DNA from: Blautia sp. MSJ-19
Lineage (GTDB): Bacteria; Bacillota; Clostridia; Lachnospirales; Lachnospiraceae
Assembly: GCF_018918125.1 (NCBI RefSeq)
Contig: NZ_JAHLQA010000034.1
Span: forward strand, 179,196-243,195
Reading direction: 5' to 3'
DNA: 64,000 nt
Part shown: piece after piece, positions 16,566 through 24,514 of the stretch
How positions within the stretch are numbered: the stretch's first letter is position 1
Layout: every line of letters starts with the position of its first letter
Notes under the pieces: model-generated
Told to the model about the DNA's origin: nothing
The model's input: only the letters and a program-made list of their open reading frames with translations
Databases searched by the model: none
Program-made: the position numbers and the translations under genes

Positions 16566-17714
16566 ATGTCTTATGTAACAGAAACCTTGTCCAACCTGAT
16601 CCATCAGACAGCATTCTTCAATCTTACATGGGGAAACTACCTGATGATCGCAGTGGCGTGTGTATTCTTATATCTTGCTATCAAAAAAGGATTCGAACCG
16701 CTTCTTCTGGTTCCGATCGCTTTTGGTATGCTTCTGGTAAATATCTACCCGGACATTATGGCAAATCCGGAAGACATGTCCAACGGTGTTGGTGGTCTTC
16801 TTCATTACTTCTATCTGCTTGATGAATGGAGTATTCTTCCATCCCTGATCTTTCTGGGAGTTGGTGCAATGACAGACTTCGGTCCGCTGATTGCCAATCC
16901 GAAGAGCTTCCTTCTCGGAGCAGCTGCACAGCTTGGTATCTATGTTGCATACTTCCTTGCAATCTTCCTTGGATTCAACGGAAAAGCAGCAGCAGCAATC
17001 TCTATCATCGGTGGAGCAGATGGCCCTACATCCATTTTCCTTGCCGGAAAACTTGGTCAGACTACTTTAATGGGACCGATCGCGGTGGCGGCATATTCCT
17101 ATATGTCCCTGGTTCCGATCATTCAGCCGCCGATCATGAAACTCTGTACTACAGAAGCAGAACGTAAGATCAAGATGGAACAGCTTCGCCCGGTAAGTAA
17201 ACTTGAGAAGATCCTTTTCCCGATCGTAATCACAATCGTTGTATGCTTACTTCTTCCTACAACAGCTCCACTGGTAGGTATGCTGATGCTCGGTAACCTG
17301 TTCCGTGAGTGTGGTGTTGTTAAACAGCTGACAGAAACTGCATCCAATGCCCTGATGTACATCGTAGTTATCCTGCTCGGTACATCTGTAGGTGCTTCTA
17401 CAAGTGCAGAAGCATTCCTTAATATTGATACTCTGAAAATCGTTGTTCTCGGACTTGCAGCATTTGCATTCGGTACATTCGGTGGATGTATGCTTGGTAA
17501 GCTGATGTGTAAACTCTCCGGTGGAAAGATCAACCCTCTGATCGGTTCTGCGGGTGTATCTGCCGTTCCTATGGCAGCACGAGTTTCTCAGAAAGTCGGT
17601 GCAGAAGCAGATCCTACAAACTTCCTGCTGATGCATGCAATGGGACCAAACGTAGCCGGTGTAATCGGAACAGCCGTTGCTGCCGGAACATTCATGGCTA
17701 TCTTCGGAGTTTGA
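16566..17714 (+). CDS. oadB: Na+-translocating decarboxylase beta subunit
   Basis: This is the integral membrane subunit that decarboxylates carboxybiotin and pumps Na+ outward. The 382-residue protein is almost entirely hydrophobic, with about ten membrane segments. It contains the family motif GGADGPTSIF (about residues 149-158), including the membrane aspartate implicated in Na+ binding, and the C-terminal MGPNVAGVIGTAVAAG signature. Length is normal for OadB/MmdB/GcdB. GGGAGG precedes the ATG by eight bases. It follows the biotin carrier by 16 bases. The substrate specificity of the whole enzyme depends on its partners, not on this subunit. Confidence 0.93.
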   Translation: MSYVTETLSNLIHQTAFFNLTWGNYLMIAVACVFLYLAIKKGFEPLLLVPIAFGMLLVNIYPDIMANPEDMSNGVGGLLHYFYLLDEWSILPSLIFLGVGAMTDFGPLIANPKSFLLGAAAQLGIYVAYFLAIFLGFNGKAAAAISIIGGADGPTSIFLAGKLGQTTLMGPIAVAAYSYMSLVPIIQPPIMKLCTTEAERKIKMEQLRPVSKLEKILFPIVITIVVCLLLPTTAPLVGMLMLGNLFRECGVVKQLTETASNALMYIVVILLGTSVGASTSAEAFLNIDTLKIVVLGLAAFAFGTFGGCMLGKLMCKLSGGKINPLIGSAGVSAVPMAARVSQKVGAEADPTNFLLMHAMGPNVAGVIGTAVAAGTFMAIFGV

Positions 17715-17720
17715 CCTAGA

Positions 17721-17818
17721 GTACTTAATGAAAACGAATGTAATGAGTTTGAGTTTAGTACGAAGGTCGTTCGAAGGAACTTAATGAAGACGAGCCTTTG
17801 GCGAAGTCTGAATTTAGT
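17721..17818 (+). ncRNA. two tandem related hairpins with repeated tandem G-A mismatches
   Basis: Copy 1 (17721-17761) and copy 2 (17779-17818) are imperfect direct repeats that fold alike. Each has an outer stem, a U-U mismatch, three pairs, a tandem G-A/A-G mismatch, a four-pair stem (AAAC/GUUU in copy 1; AGAC/GUCU in copy 2, a compensatory A-U to G-C change), a second purine internal loop (tandem G-A in copy 1; a similar loop with an extra A in copy 2), and a short stem closed by a triloop. They fill the gap between oadB and the 5S-type gene. No known RNA family was recognised. Confidence 0.6.
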
Positions 17819-17857
17819 GAATCGAACTTCCTTAAAAAAAATACAAGGAGAATTAAT

Positions 17858-19270
17858 ATGGCTGAATTAGAAAAAAAACCTGTAAAAATCGTGGAAACTG
17901 TTCTCCGTGATGCGCATCAGTCTCTGATTGCAACAAGACTTACCACAGAACAGATGCTCCCGATCGTTGATAAAATGGACAAAGTCGGCTACCACGCAGT
18001 AGAGTGCTGGGGTGGAGCTACTTTCGATGCTTCCCTTCGTTTCCTGAAAGAAGACCCATGGGAAAGACTTCGTAAATTACGTGACGGCTTCAAGAACACA
18101 AAACTTCAGATGCTGTTCCGTGGACAGAATATCCTTGGATATCGTCCATACGCAGACGATGTAGTAGAATACTTCGTACAGAAATCTGCTGCTAACGGAA
18201 TCGACATCATCCGTATTTTTGACTGCCTCAATGATATGCGTAACCTTCAGACAGCAGTCAAAGCTGCTAACAAAGAAAAAGCACATGCACAGGTTGCTCT
18301 TTCCTATACATTAGGTGATGCATATACTCTTGACTACTGGGTAAACATCGCAAAACGTATCGAAGAGATGGGTGCAGATTCTATCTGTATCAAAGATATG
18401 GCAGGTCTTCTGCTTCCATATAAAGCAACAGAGCTTGTCGGAGCACTGAAAGATGCTGTCAGCATCCCGATCGACCTTCATACACATTACACCTCTGGTG
18501 TTGCTTCTATGACATACCTCAAAGCAGTAGAAGCAGGTGTTGATATCATCGATACTGCAATGTCTCCATTTGCACTGGGAACTTCCCAGCCGGCAACAGA
18601 AGTTATGGTAGAAACCTTCAAAGGTACACCATATGATACAGGATTTAATCAGAAACTCCTTGCTGAGATTGCTGACTACTTCCGTCCGATCCGTGACGAT
18701 GCTCTCGACAGCGGACTTCTGAATCCGAAGAACCTTGGCGTTAACATCAAGACTCTTCTGTACCAGGTACCGGGAGGAATGCTTTCCAACCTGACATCCC
18801 AGCTGAAAGAGCAGCACGCAGAAGATAAATTCTACGATGTTCTGGAAGAAGTTCCGAAGGTTCGTAAAGATCTCGGTGAGCCGCCGCTCGTTACACCATC
18901 TTCCCAGATCGTTGGTACACAGGCTGTATTCAACGTACTGATGGGCGAAAGATACAAGATGGTTACAAAAGAAACCAAAGATATCCTGTTAGGAAAATAC
19001 GGTGCAACTGTTAAACCGTTCAATCCGGAAGTACAGAAAAAGTGCATCGGAGATGCAGAACCGATCACCTGCCGTCCGGCAGATCTTCTTGACAACGAGC
19101 TGGACAAACTGGAAACAGAAATGTCCGCTTACAAAGAGCAGGATGAGGACGTATTATCCTACGCACTGTTCCCACAGGTAGCTACAGACTTCTTCAAATA
19201 CCGTCAGGCACAGGAGAAAAAAGTAGACGAAAAAGCAGCAGATACAAAGAACGGAGCATATCCGGTATAA
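17858..19270 (+). CDS. Carboxyltransferase subunit, oxaloacetate decarboxylase alpha / transcarboxylase 5S type
   Basis: This 470-residue protein moves CO2 between oxaloacetate/pyruvate and biotin. It has an N-terminal HMGL-like TIM barrel with ETVLRDAHQSL (metal-binding D), the CIKDMAG lysine region and the metal-binding DLHTHYTSG, then the conserved PYC/OADA domain (about 300-450). It lacks the C-terminal biotinyl domain of full OadA, consistent with the separate biotin carrier in the operon. The frame is open upstream to 17798, but AAGGAG eight bases before 17858 and homology at MAELEKKPVKIVET favour 17858. It is the last gene of the operon, separated from oadB by a 143-base structured gap. 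Confidence 0.9.
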   Translation: MAELEKKPVKIVETVLRDAHQSLIATRLTTEQMLPIVDKMDKVGYHAVECWGGATFDASLRFLKEDPWERLRKLRDGFKNTKLQMLFRGQNILGYRPYADDVVEYFVQKSAANGIDIIRIFDCLNDMRNLQTAVKAANKEKAHAQVALSYTLGDAYTLDYWVNIAKRIEEMGADSICIKDMAGLLLPYKATELVGALKDAVSIPIDLHTHYTSGVASMTYLKAVEAGVDIIDTAMSPFALGTSQPATEVMVETFKGTPYDTGFNQKLLAEIADYFRPIRDDALDSGLLNPKNLGVNIKTLLYQVPGGMLSNLTSQLKEQHAEDKFYDVLEEVPKVRKDLGEPPLVTPSSQIVGTQAVFNVLMGERYKMVTKETKDILLGKYGATVKPFNPEVQKKCIGDAEPITCRPADLLDNELDKLETEMSAYKEQDEDVLSYALFPQVATDFFKYRQAQEKKVDEKAADTKNGAYPV

Positions 19271-19281
19271 AAACAAAGGTG

Positions 19282-19314
19282 CAGGCCCGTCAGGTTATCT
19301 GACGGGTCTGTTTT
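19282..19314 (+). terminator. terminator of the decarboxylase operon
   Basis: A 12-bp stem, 19282-19293 with 19299-19310 (one G-U pair), loop GTTAT, followed by TTTT. Confidence 0.9.
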
Positions 19315-19329
19315 GCAGAAAGGGCACTT

Positions 19330-20586
19330 ATGAACAAAGTGATTATTGTCGGCGGCGGGGCGGCAGGTATGCTCGCTTCCATCATTGCAGCCAGAAACGG
19401 TTGTGACGTCTTATTATTTGAAAAGAATGAAAAGCTTGGAAAGAAAGTATATATTACAGGAAAGGGCCGCTGTAATGTTACAAATAACTGTGATCCTGAA
19501 GAACTTCTTCAGGCAGTTATGAGTAATCCAAAATTTCTTTACAGTGCATTTTATTCCTTTACCAGTCAGGATATGATGGCTTTATTAGAAGAAGCAGGTG
19601 TTCCGTTAAAGACAGAACGCGGCAATCGTGTGTTCCCGGTATCCGATCACTCCTCAGACATCATTCATGGTCTTGAGCGACTGATGAAGAAATATCATGT
19701 ACAGATCCGACTTCACAGTGAAGTTTCAAAAATCCTGACAGAAAATGGAATAGTAACCGGTGTACAGTTGAAAGATAATAAGATCTATACAGCTGATTCT
19801 GTAATTGTTGCCACCGGGGGATTATCTTATCCGACTACCGGTTCTACCGGGGATGGCTATCGCTTTGCTGTCGAGACAGGACACAAAGTCACAGAATGTA
19901 TTCCATCTCTTGTCCCTCTTACAACCAGAGAAGAATACATTCCTCTCATGAAAGGCCTTTCTCTGCGAAACGTAGAACTGACGATCAAAAGAGGCAAAAA
20001 AACAGTTTATCAGGATTTTGGCGAAATGATGTTTACGCATTTCGGCATTACCGGACCACTGGTTTTATCTTCCAGTGCCAAGATTGGTAAGTTTCTCCAG
20101 AAGGGAGAAGAACTGAATGCCTTTCTTGACCTCAAACCTGCTTTATCCCATGAACAGCTGGATGACCGTATCTTACGCGAGTTTTCCTCTGCTCAGAATA
20201 AACAGTTCAAAAATGTGATCGGTGTACTTTTCCCGTCTTCCCTGACACCTGTGATCATTGATCTTGGTCCGATTTCAGGAGATAAGGTCATTCATGACAT
20301 TTCCAGAGAAGAGCGCCTTGCGTTTGGTTCTCTGGTAAAAGCCTTTCCATTTACCATTACAGGACTCGGCAGCTTTTCCGAAGCAGTCGTCACCCGGGGT
20401 GGTGTATCTGTAAAGGAGATCAAACCGGGAAGTATGGAATCCAAACTTATCAAAAACCTGTATTTTATCGGTGAGGTACTCGATCTCGATGCTGTGACTG
20501 GCGGTTATAACCTTCAGATTGCATGGTCAACAGCATATCTAGCAGCAACAGATGTATGCAGGAATAAACAGGAGGATATATCATGA
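19330..20586 (+). CDS. HI0933/BaiN-type FAD-dependent oxidoreductase
   Basis: The 418-residue flavoprotein begins with the dinucleotide-binding motif GGGAAGMLASIIAA (about residues 8-21) and carries the family signature GKKVYITGKGRCNVTNN (about 43-59), a middle beta-barrel domain and the C-terminal GEVLDLDAVTGGYNLQIAWSTA. Family members are FAD-binding, mostly of unknown substrate; a few (BaiN) are tied to bile-acid reduction, but sequence alone does not support that role here. GAAAGGGCAC precedes the start. It overlaps cmk by four bases (ATGA), so the two are translationally coupled. Confidence 0.87.
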   Translation: MNKVIIVGGGAAGMLASIIAARNGCDVLLFEKNEKLGKKVYITGKGRCNVTNNCDPEELLQAVMSNPKFLYSAFYSFTSQDMMALLEEAGVPLKTERGNRVFPVSDHSSDIIHGLERLMKKYHVQIRLHSEVSKILTENGIVTGVQLKDNKIYTADSVIVATGGLSYPTTGSTGDGYRFAVETGHKVTECIPSLVPLTTREEYIPLMKGLSLRNVELTIKRGKKTVYQDFGEMMFTHFGITGPLVLSSSAKIGKFLQKGEELNAFLDLKPALSHEQLDDRILREFSSAQNKQFKNVIGVLFPSSLTPVIIDLGPISGDKVIHDISREERLAFGSLVKAFPFTITGLGSFSEAVVTRGGVSVKEIKPGSMESKLIKNLYFIGEVLDLDAVTGGYNLQIAWSTAYLAATDVCRNKQEDIS

Positions 20587-21272
20587 TCTACAATATTGCA
20601 ATTGACGGACCGGCCGGAGCCGGCAAAAGCACGATCGCAAGACGTGTGGCAAAAGAATTATCATTCATTTATGTTGACACAGGAGCCATGTACCGTGCGA
20701 TGGCATTTTACCTTCTCCGCGAAGGTGTCGACCGAAATAACACAGAACTGATCGGTGATACCTGCCAGAATGCCGAGATTTCTATCGAATATCAGGACGG
20801 AGAGCAGATTGTCCTTTTAAACGGCGAAAATGTAAATGCATATCTTCGAACAGAAGAAGTTGGAAATATGGCATCTGTAAGTTCCGCTGTACCGCGTGTC
20901 CGCGAGAAACTCCTCAGCCTTCAGCGCAAACTGGCAAAAGATATGAGTGTCGTCATGGACGGGCGTGATATCGGTACAACGATTCTTCCGGATGCAGATG
21001 TAAAAATTTACCTGACGGCCAGTTCACTGCCCCGTGCCAGAAGACGTTACCTGGAACTCCAGGAAAAAGGAGAAACCTGTAACCTGGACGAGATCCAAAA
21101 AGATATCGAGGAGAGGGATCAGCGCGATATGAATCGTGAGATTTCCCCTCTTCGTCAGGCTGATGATGCCGTACTGGTAGATTCCTCTGATCTTACGATC
21201 GAACAGGTCGTAGACCGCATCCTTGAAATCTTCAGATCAAAGACAGAAAAGGAAGTTTCTCATGAAAGTTAA
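20583..21272 (+). CDS. cmk: Cytidylate kinase
   Basis: This cytoplasmic kinase phosphorylates CMP and dCMP. The 229-residue protein has the P-loop GPAGAGKST (residues 9-17), the DTGAMYRAMA substrate region and the DGRDIGTTILPDADVKIYL motif (about 123-141), with a lid containing RDQRDMNRE. Length is normal. AGGAGG lies seven bases before the ATG, inside the end of the flavoprotein gene. The order cmk-ispH-rpsA is common in Clostridia. It overlaps ispH by 11 bases. Confidence 0.96.
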   Translation: MIYNIAIDGPAGAGKSTIARRVAKELSFIYVDTGAMYRAMAFYLLREGVDRNNTELIGDTCQNAEISIEYQDGEQIVLLNGENVNAYLRTEEVGNMASVSSAVPRVREKLLSLQRKLAKDMSVVMDGRDIGTTILPDADVKIYLTASSLPRARRRYLELQEKGETCNLDEIQKDIEERDQRDMNREISPLRQADDAVLVDSSDLTIEQVVDRILEIFRSKTEKEVSHES

Positions 21273-22128
21273 AGTTGCAGAAACTGCCGGATTCTGTTTT
21301 GGAGTAAAGAGGGCAGTAGATAAAGTATATCAGCTGATCGAAGCGGGTGTAGAGCCAATCTATACACTGGGTCCGATCATCCATAATGAAGAAGTCGTTT
21401 CCGACCTTGCTGCCAAGGGGGTCCGGGTGATCGAAGAAAAAGATCTGCCGTCCCTTACAGGAGGCACGGTTGTCATCCGTTCTCACGGAGTAGGTAAAGC
21501 CATCTATCAGGAGCTGGAACAGAACCATCTTGATTATGTAGATGTCACTTGTCCTTTCGTATTAAAAATACATCGCATTGCAGAAAAACAGAGTCTCGCC
21601 GGAAAACATATTGTTATCTTCGGCGACCCGGATCACCCGGAAGTCAAAGGAATCTGTGGATGGTGCGAAGGTTCTTACACTGTTTTAAAAAACAGAGAAG
21701 ATACCGAACAGTTTGTCCCTCCTGCGGGAAAAGATATATGCGTTGTTTCTCAGACGACATTTAATTACAACAAATTTAAAGAATTAGTTGAAATTCTCTG
21801 CAAAAAGAGGTATGATAATAGTGTTTTAAATATGGGCAATATTTTAAACACTATTTGTAATGCTACTGAAGAACGGCAGAAAGAAGCGCAAAACATAGCC
21901 GGAGAGGTAGACACTATGCTTGTCATTGGAGGCAGACATAGTTCCAATACTCAAAAGCTGTTTGAAATATGCAAAGAGGAATGTGGAAATACTTACTATA
22001 TACAAACACCTGTAGACTTGGATTCTGAAATGTTCCATCACAGTAGTTATGTAGGTATCACAGCAGGGGCATCCACCCCAAAGAAAATTATTGAGGAGGT
22101 TCAAGAACATGTCAGAATTGAGTTTTGA
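21262..22128 (+). CDS. ispH: 4-hydroxy-3-methylbut-2-enyl diphosphate reductase
   Basis: The last enzyme of the MEP isoprenoid pathway reduces HMBPP to IPP and DMAPP. The 288-residue protein has the three cysteines that bind the [4Fe-4S] cluster: C12 in GFCFGVKRAV, one in VDVTCPFV (about residue 96) and one in ICNATEERQ (about 197). It also has the HNEE and SHG substrate-binding regions. AAAAGGAAG sets the start at 21262 rather than the upstream ATG at 21223. Its stop UGA (22126-22128) follows UUU and lies inside rpsA, 20 bases of overlap in the +1 frame. Related organisms carry IspH and RpsA as one fused protein. Confidence 0.95.
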   Translation: MKVKVAETAGFCFGVKRAVDKVYQLIEAGVEPIYTLGPIIHNEEVVSDLAAKGVRVIEEKDLPSLTGGTVVIRSHGVGKAIYQELEQNHLDYVDVTCPFVLKIHRIAEKQSLAGKHIVIFGDPDHPEVKGICGWCEGSYTVLKNREDTEQFVPPAGKDICVVSQTTFNYNKFKELVEILCKKRYDNSVLNMGNILNTICNATEERQKEAQNIAGEVDTMLVIGGRHSSNTQKLFEICKEECGNTYYIQTPVDLDSEMFHHSSYVGITAGASTPKKIIEEVQEHVRIEF

Positions 22129-23185
22129 ACAGATGCTGGAGGATTCCGTAAAAACAATCAGAAATGGAGAGATCGTACAGGGTACAGTCATTGATGTAAA
22201 AGATGATGAAATCATCCTGAATATCGGTTATAAAGCAGACGGTATTATCACTAAGAGTGAATATTCCAATGATGCTTCACTTGTACTCACAGACGCAGTT
22301 CATGTTGGCGACAGCATGGAAGCAAAAGTACTGAAAGTCAATGACGGTGAAGGACAGGTTATCCTGACTTACAAGAGACTTGCTGCTGAAAAAGGCAATA
22401 AACGTCTTGAAGCTGCTTTCGAATCACAGGAAATACTGAAAGCACCTGTAACACAGGTACTGGATGGTGGTCTTTGTGTAAACGTAGAAGAAGCAAGAGT
22501 ATTCATTCCTGCAAGCCTTGTTTCCGACACATATGAGAAAGATCTTTCCAAATATGCAGATCAGGAAATCGAATTCGTTATCACAGAATTCAACCCAAGA
22601 AGAAGACGTATCATCGGTAACCGTAAACAGCTTCTTCTTGCAGAAAAAGCAGAAAAACAGAAAGAGCTTATGGAGAAAATCCATGTTGGAGATACTGTAA
22701 CAGGTGTTGTAAAAAATGTTACAGATTTCGGTGCTTTCATCGATCTCGGTGGAGCAGACGGACTTCTTCATATTTCCGAAATGTCCTGGGGCAGAGTTGA
22801 AAACCCGAAAAAGGTATTCAATGTAGGTGATGAAGTAAAAGTTCTGATCAAAGAAATCAATGGAGATAAAATTGCTCTTTCCATGAAATTCCCGGAAGAG
22901 AATCCATGGCTTTCCGCAGCAGAAGACTTTGCTGTAGGTAACGTTGTTACTGGTAAAGTAGCTCGTATGACAGATTTTGGTGCTTTTGTAGAACTTGCAC
23001 CTGGAATCGATGCACTTCTTCATGTATCTCAGATTTCCAGAGAACATGTTGCAAAACCATCTGATGTACTTTCCATCGGACAGGAAATTCAGGCTAAAGT
23101 TGTTGACTTCAACGGTGAAGACAAAAAGATCAGCCTGAGTATGAAAGCTCTGGAAGCACCTGCTGAAGAAGCTACAGAAGAATAA
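22109..23185 (+). CDS. rpsA: S1 RNA-binding domain protein, ribosomal protein S1-like
   Basis: The 358-residue protein holds four S1/OB-fold RNA-binding domains, at about 19-85, 103-170, 190-258 and 275-345. The third and fourth show the classic TDFGAFIDL...GLLHISEMSW and TDFGAFVEL...ALLHVSQIS patterns. Low-GC Gram-positive S1 homologues have four or five domains and bind mRNA at the ribosome. GAGGAGG (22093-22099) lies inside ispH nine bases before the ATG, so independent initiation is plausible. A terminator follows. Confidence 0.92.
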   Translation: MSELSFEQMLEDSVKTIRNGEIVQGTVIDVKDDEIILNIGYKADGIITKSEYSNDASLVLTDAVHVGDSMEAKVLKVNDGEGQVILTYKRLAAEKGNKRLEAAFESQEILKAPVTQVLDGGLCVNVEEARVFIPASLVSDTYEKDLSKYADQEIEFVITEFNPRRRRIIGNRKQLLLAEKAEKQKELMEKIHVGDTVTGVVKNVTDFGAFIDLGGADGLLHISEMSWGRVENPKKVFNVGDEVKVLIKEINGDKIALSMKFPEENPWLSAAEDFAVGNVVTGKVARMTDFGAFVELAPGIDALLHVSQISREHVAKPSDVLSIGQEIQAKVVDFNGEDKKISLSMKALEAPAEEATEE

Positions 23186-23200
23186 TTTTAGTCATTAAAA

Positions 23201-23231
23201 GACCTGGCAGATAACCTGCCAGGTTTTTTTG
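23201..23231 (+). terminator. rpsA terminator
   Basis: ACCTGGCAG (23202-23210) pairs with CTGCCAGGT (23216-23224) around ATAAC, followed by seven T. The A-run on the other side could also serve the convergent exonuclease-like gene. Confidence 0.9.
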
Positions 23232-23268
23232 TATCACAATATATCACATAAGATATGGATTAATCCCA

Positions 23269-24291
23269 TTATTTATTGAAATTATTAAGATAAAAAGACA
23301 ATGTATGAGTCAGATACTGCATCTGTTTTTTCTCGTTATTCAGAAAATCCTCATCGCAGTTAAACCAGGTATAGCAAGTCTGCGGTGTAGCAGCAATCCT
23401 CAGGCTTTTATCCATATATCTGGTAAGCGATTTCGGCATTGCCATATCTTCTCCTGGAATATAATCATAATCTTTGTAATTTTTATAATATTGCCGTAGT
23501 TTTCCCTCTTTGAGATGGACCAGCATTTTGGCTTCCCGTCCACTCACTGTCAGATAAAACTCAGCATTTCCGCAGGAAACGCTTACAGGGACGTCCGTGG
23601 GTAATTCCAGCACAAGCTTTAATTCCTGTTCCAGAAGAATCCCCTGTACCGGTCGATATTCTCCGTCATAAAGCTTTTTATATGACAGGAGAGTAAAAAT
23701 CCGACCAAGTCCCAAAAGATCTTCTTCATTATGTCCCATTACAATCTCTGCTGTATCTGCATCATTTTTCTTCATAAAGCTTTTATACAATCGAATGCAT
23801 TGTCCGCCATCACAAAATTTTCTTTTGTGTATTCCGGCAAAACTTTCCAGATCTGGCTGTTTCATTCTGGTCAGTTTAAACAAACTCTGACATGGTTTTA
23901 ACAACTGATAGAGATCAAGAGACAATATTTTCCAAAACGGACTTTCCATTTTGTGTTTTCGATAACGTTCTTCCAGAAAAGGCTGATCAAATCGATTTCC
24001 ATTATACTGAATCGTACAGTCTGCACCGATTAAAAAATTATAGAATTCCTGCAAGATCAACGCTTCCTCGTCTTCATCCGCACACATCCACTGATATAGA
24101 TACCATGCATTTTGCTCAAATCTGACCGCACCGATCAGATATACAAACGCAGTATATCTTGACAATCCAGTTGTCTCAATATCATAAAAAATTGGATTAT
24201 AGTCTGACAATTCATTTTTTGCCTTCGATAAATATTTAACGGTTTCAAGTGCCGGAAACCCTTGTAAAATAGGTATTTTTTTAACAATCAT
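23269..24291 (-). CDS. Ribonuclease H-like 3'-5' exonuclease domain protein (YprB type)
   Basis: The 340-residue protein has a DEDD exonuclease-like fold: FYDIETTGL near the N-terminus (D and E of motif I), IQYNGNRFDQPFLEER (motif II) and MGHNEEDLLGL (motif III). The C-terminal part (about 210-340) is not recognised. Proteins of this type are called YprB-like; the substrate is unknown. An ATG six codons earlier (24309) is possible, but AAAGGA nine bases upstream and a TATAAT only 12 bases before 24309 favour 24291. It stands alone on the minus strand, convergent with rpsA and divergent from rnfC. Confidence 0.78.
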   Translation of the reverse strand: MIVKKIPILQGFPALETVKYLSKAKNELSDYNPIFYDIETTGLSRYTAFVYLIGAVRFEQNAWYLYQWMCADEDEEALILQEFYNFLIGADCTIQYNGNRFDQPFLEERYRKHKMESPFWKILSLDLYQLLKPCQSLFKLTRMKQPDLESFAGIHKRKFCDGGQCIRLYKSFMKKNDADTAEIVMGHNEEDLLGLGRIFTLLSYKKLYDGEYRPVQGILLEQELKLVLELPTDVPVSVSCGNAEFYLTVSGREAKMLVHLKEGKLRQYYKNYKDYDYIPGEDMAMPKSLTRYMDKSLRIAATPQTCYTWFNCDEDFLNNEKKQMQYLTHTLSFYLNNFNK

Positions 24292-24320
24292 CGTCTTTTT
24301 TCCTTTCATGATTGTATTTA

Positions 24321-24326
24321 ATTATA
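24321..24326 (-). promoter_or_regulatory. -10 element of the exonuclease-like gene
   Basis: TATAAT on the minus strand, 30 bases before the preferred ATG. No good -35 element was recognised. The position argues against the earlier ATG, because that start would make an almost leaderless message. Confidence 0.5.
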
Positions 24327-24372
24327 CACAATATTTTGAAAATTGGGTAGTGAATTTTTCGCAAAAAAGAGG

Positions 24373-24495
24373 TATAGTATATGTAGAGTTACTGTTAATA
24401 TTCACAAAAATCATACAGTAACCGGACGGTCGTATGCAGAAATATTATCTGCATCATGAAAAAGAAAAAGAATATAAGCAGAACTGATGCTTATA
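24373..24495 (+). promoter_or_regulatory. rnf operon promoter -10 and leader with three hairpins
   Basis: A -10-like TATAGT (24373-24378) has a poor -35. Three inverted repeats follow before the rnfC ribosome site: GTTACTGT/ACAGTAAC (24388-24395, 24415-24422), ATGCAGA/TCTGCAT (24434-24440, 24448-24454) and TATAAGCA/TGCTTATA (24473-24480, 24488-24495). None is followed by a T-run, so they do not look like terminators. They could be operators or RNA leader elements. Confidence 0.45.
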
Positions 24496-24514
24496 AAATA
24501 AGGAGGAAAAATAT

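Noticed and set aside
17798..17857. Upstream ATG- or TTG-led extension of the 5S-type carboxyltransferase gene
   Set aside because: It would code through hairpin copy 2 and lacks a ribosome site, while 17858 has AAGGAG and matches the family N-terminus.
19330..20586. A bile-acid reductase (BaiN) role for the HI0933-type flavoprotein
   Set aside because: The family is broad and mostly of unknown function; there is no other bile-acid gene nearby.
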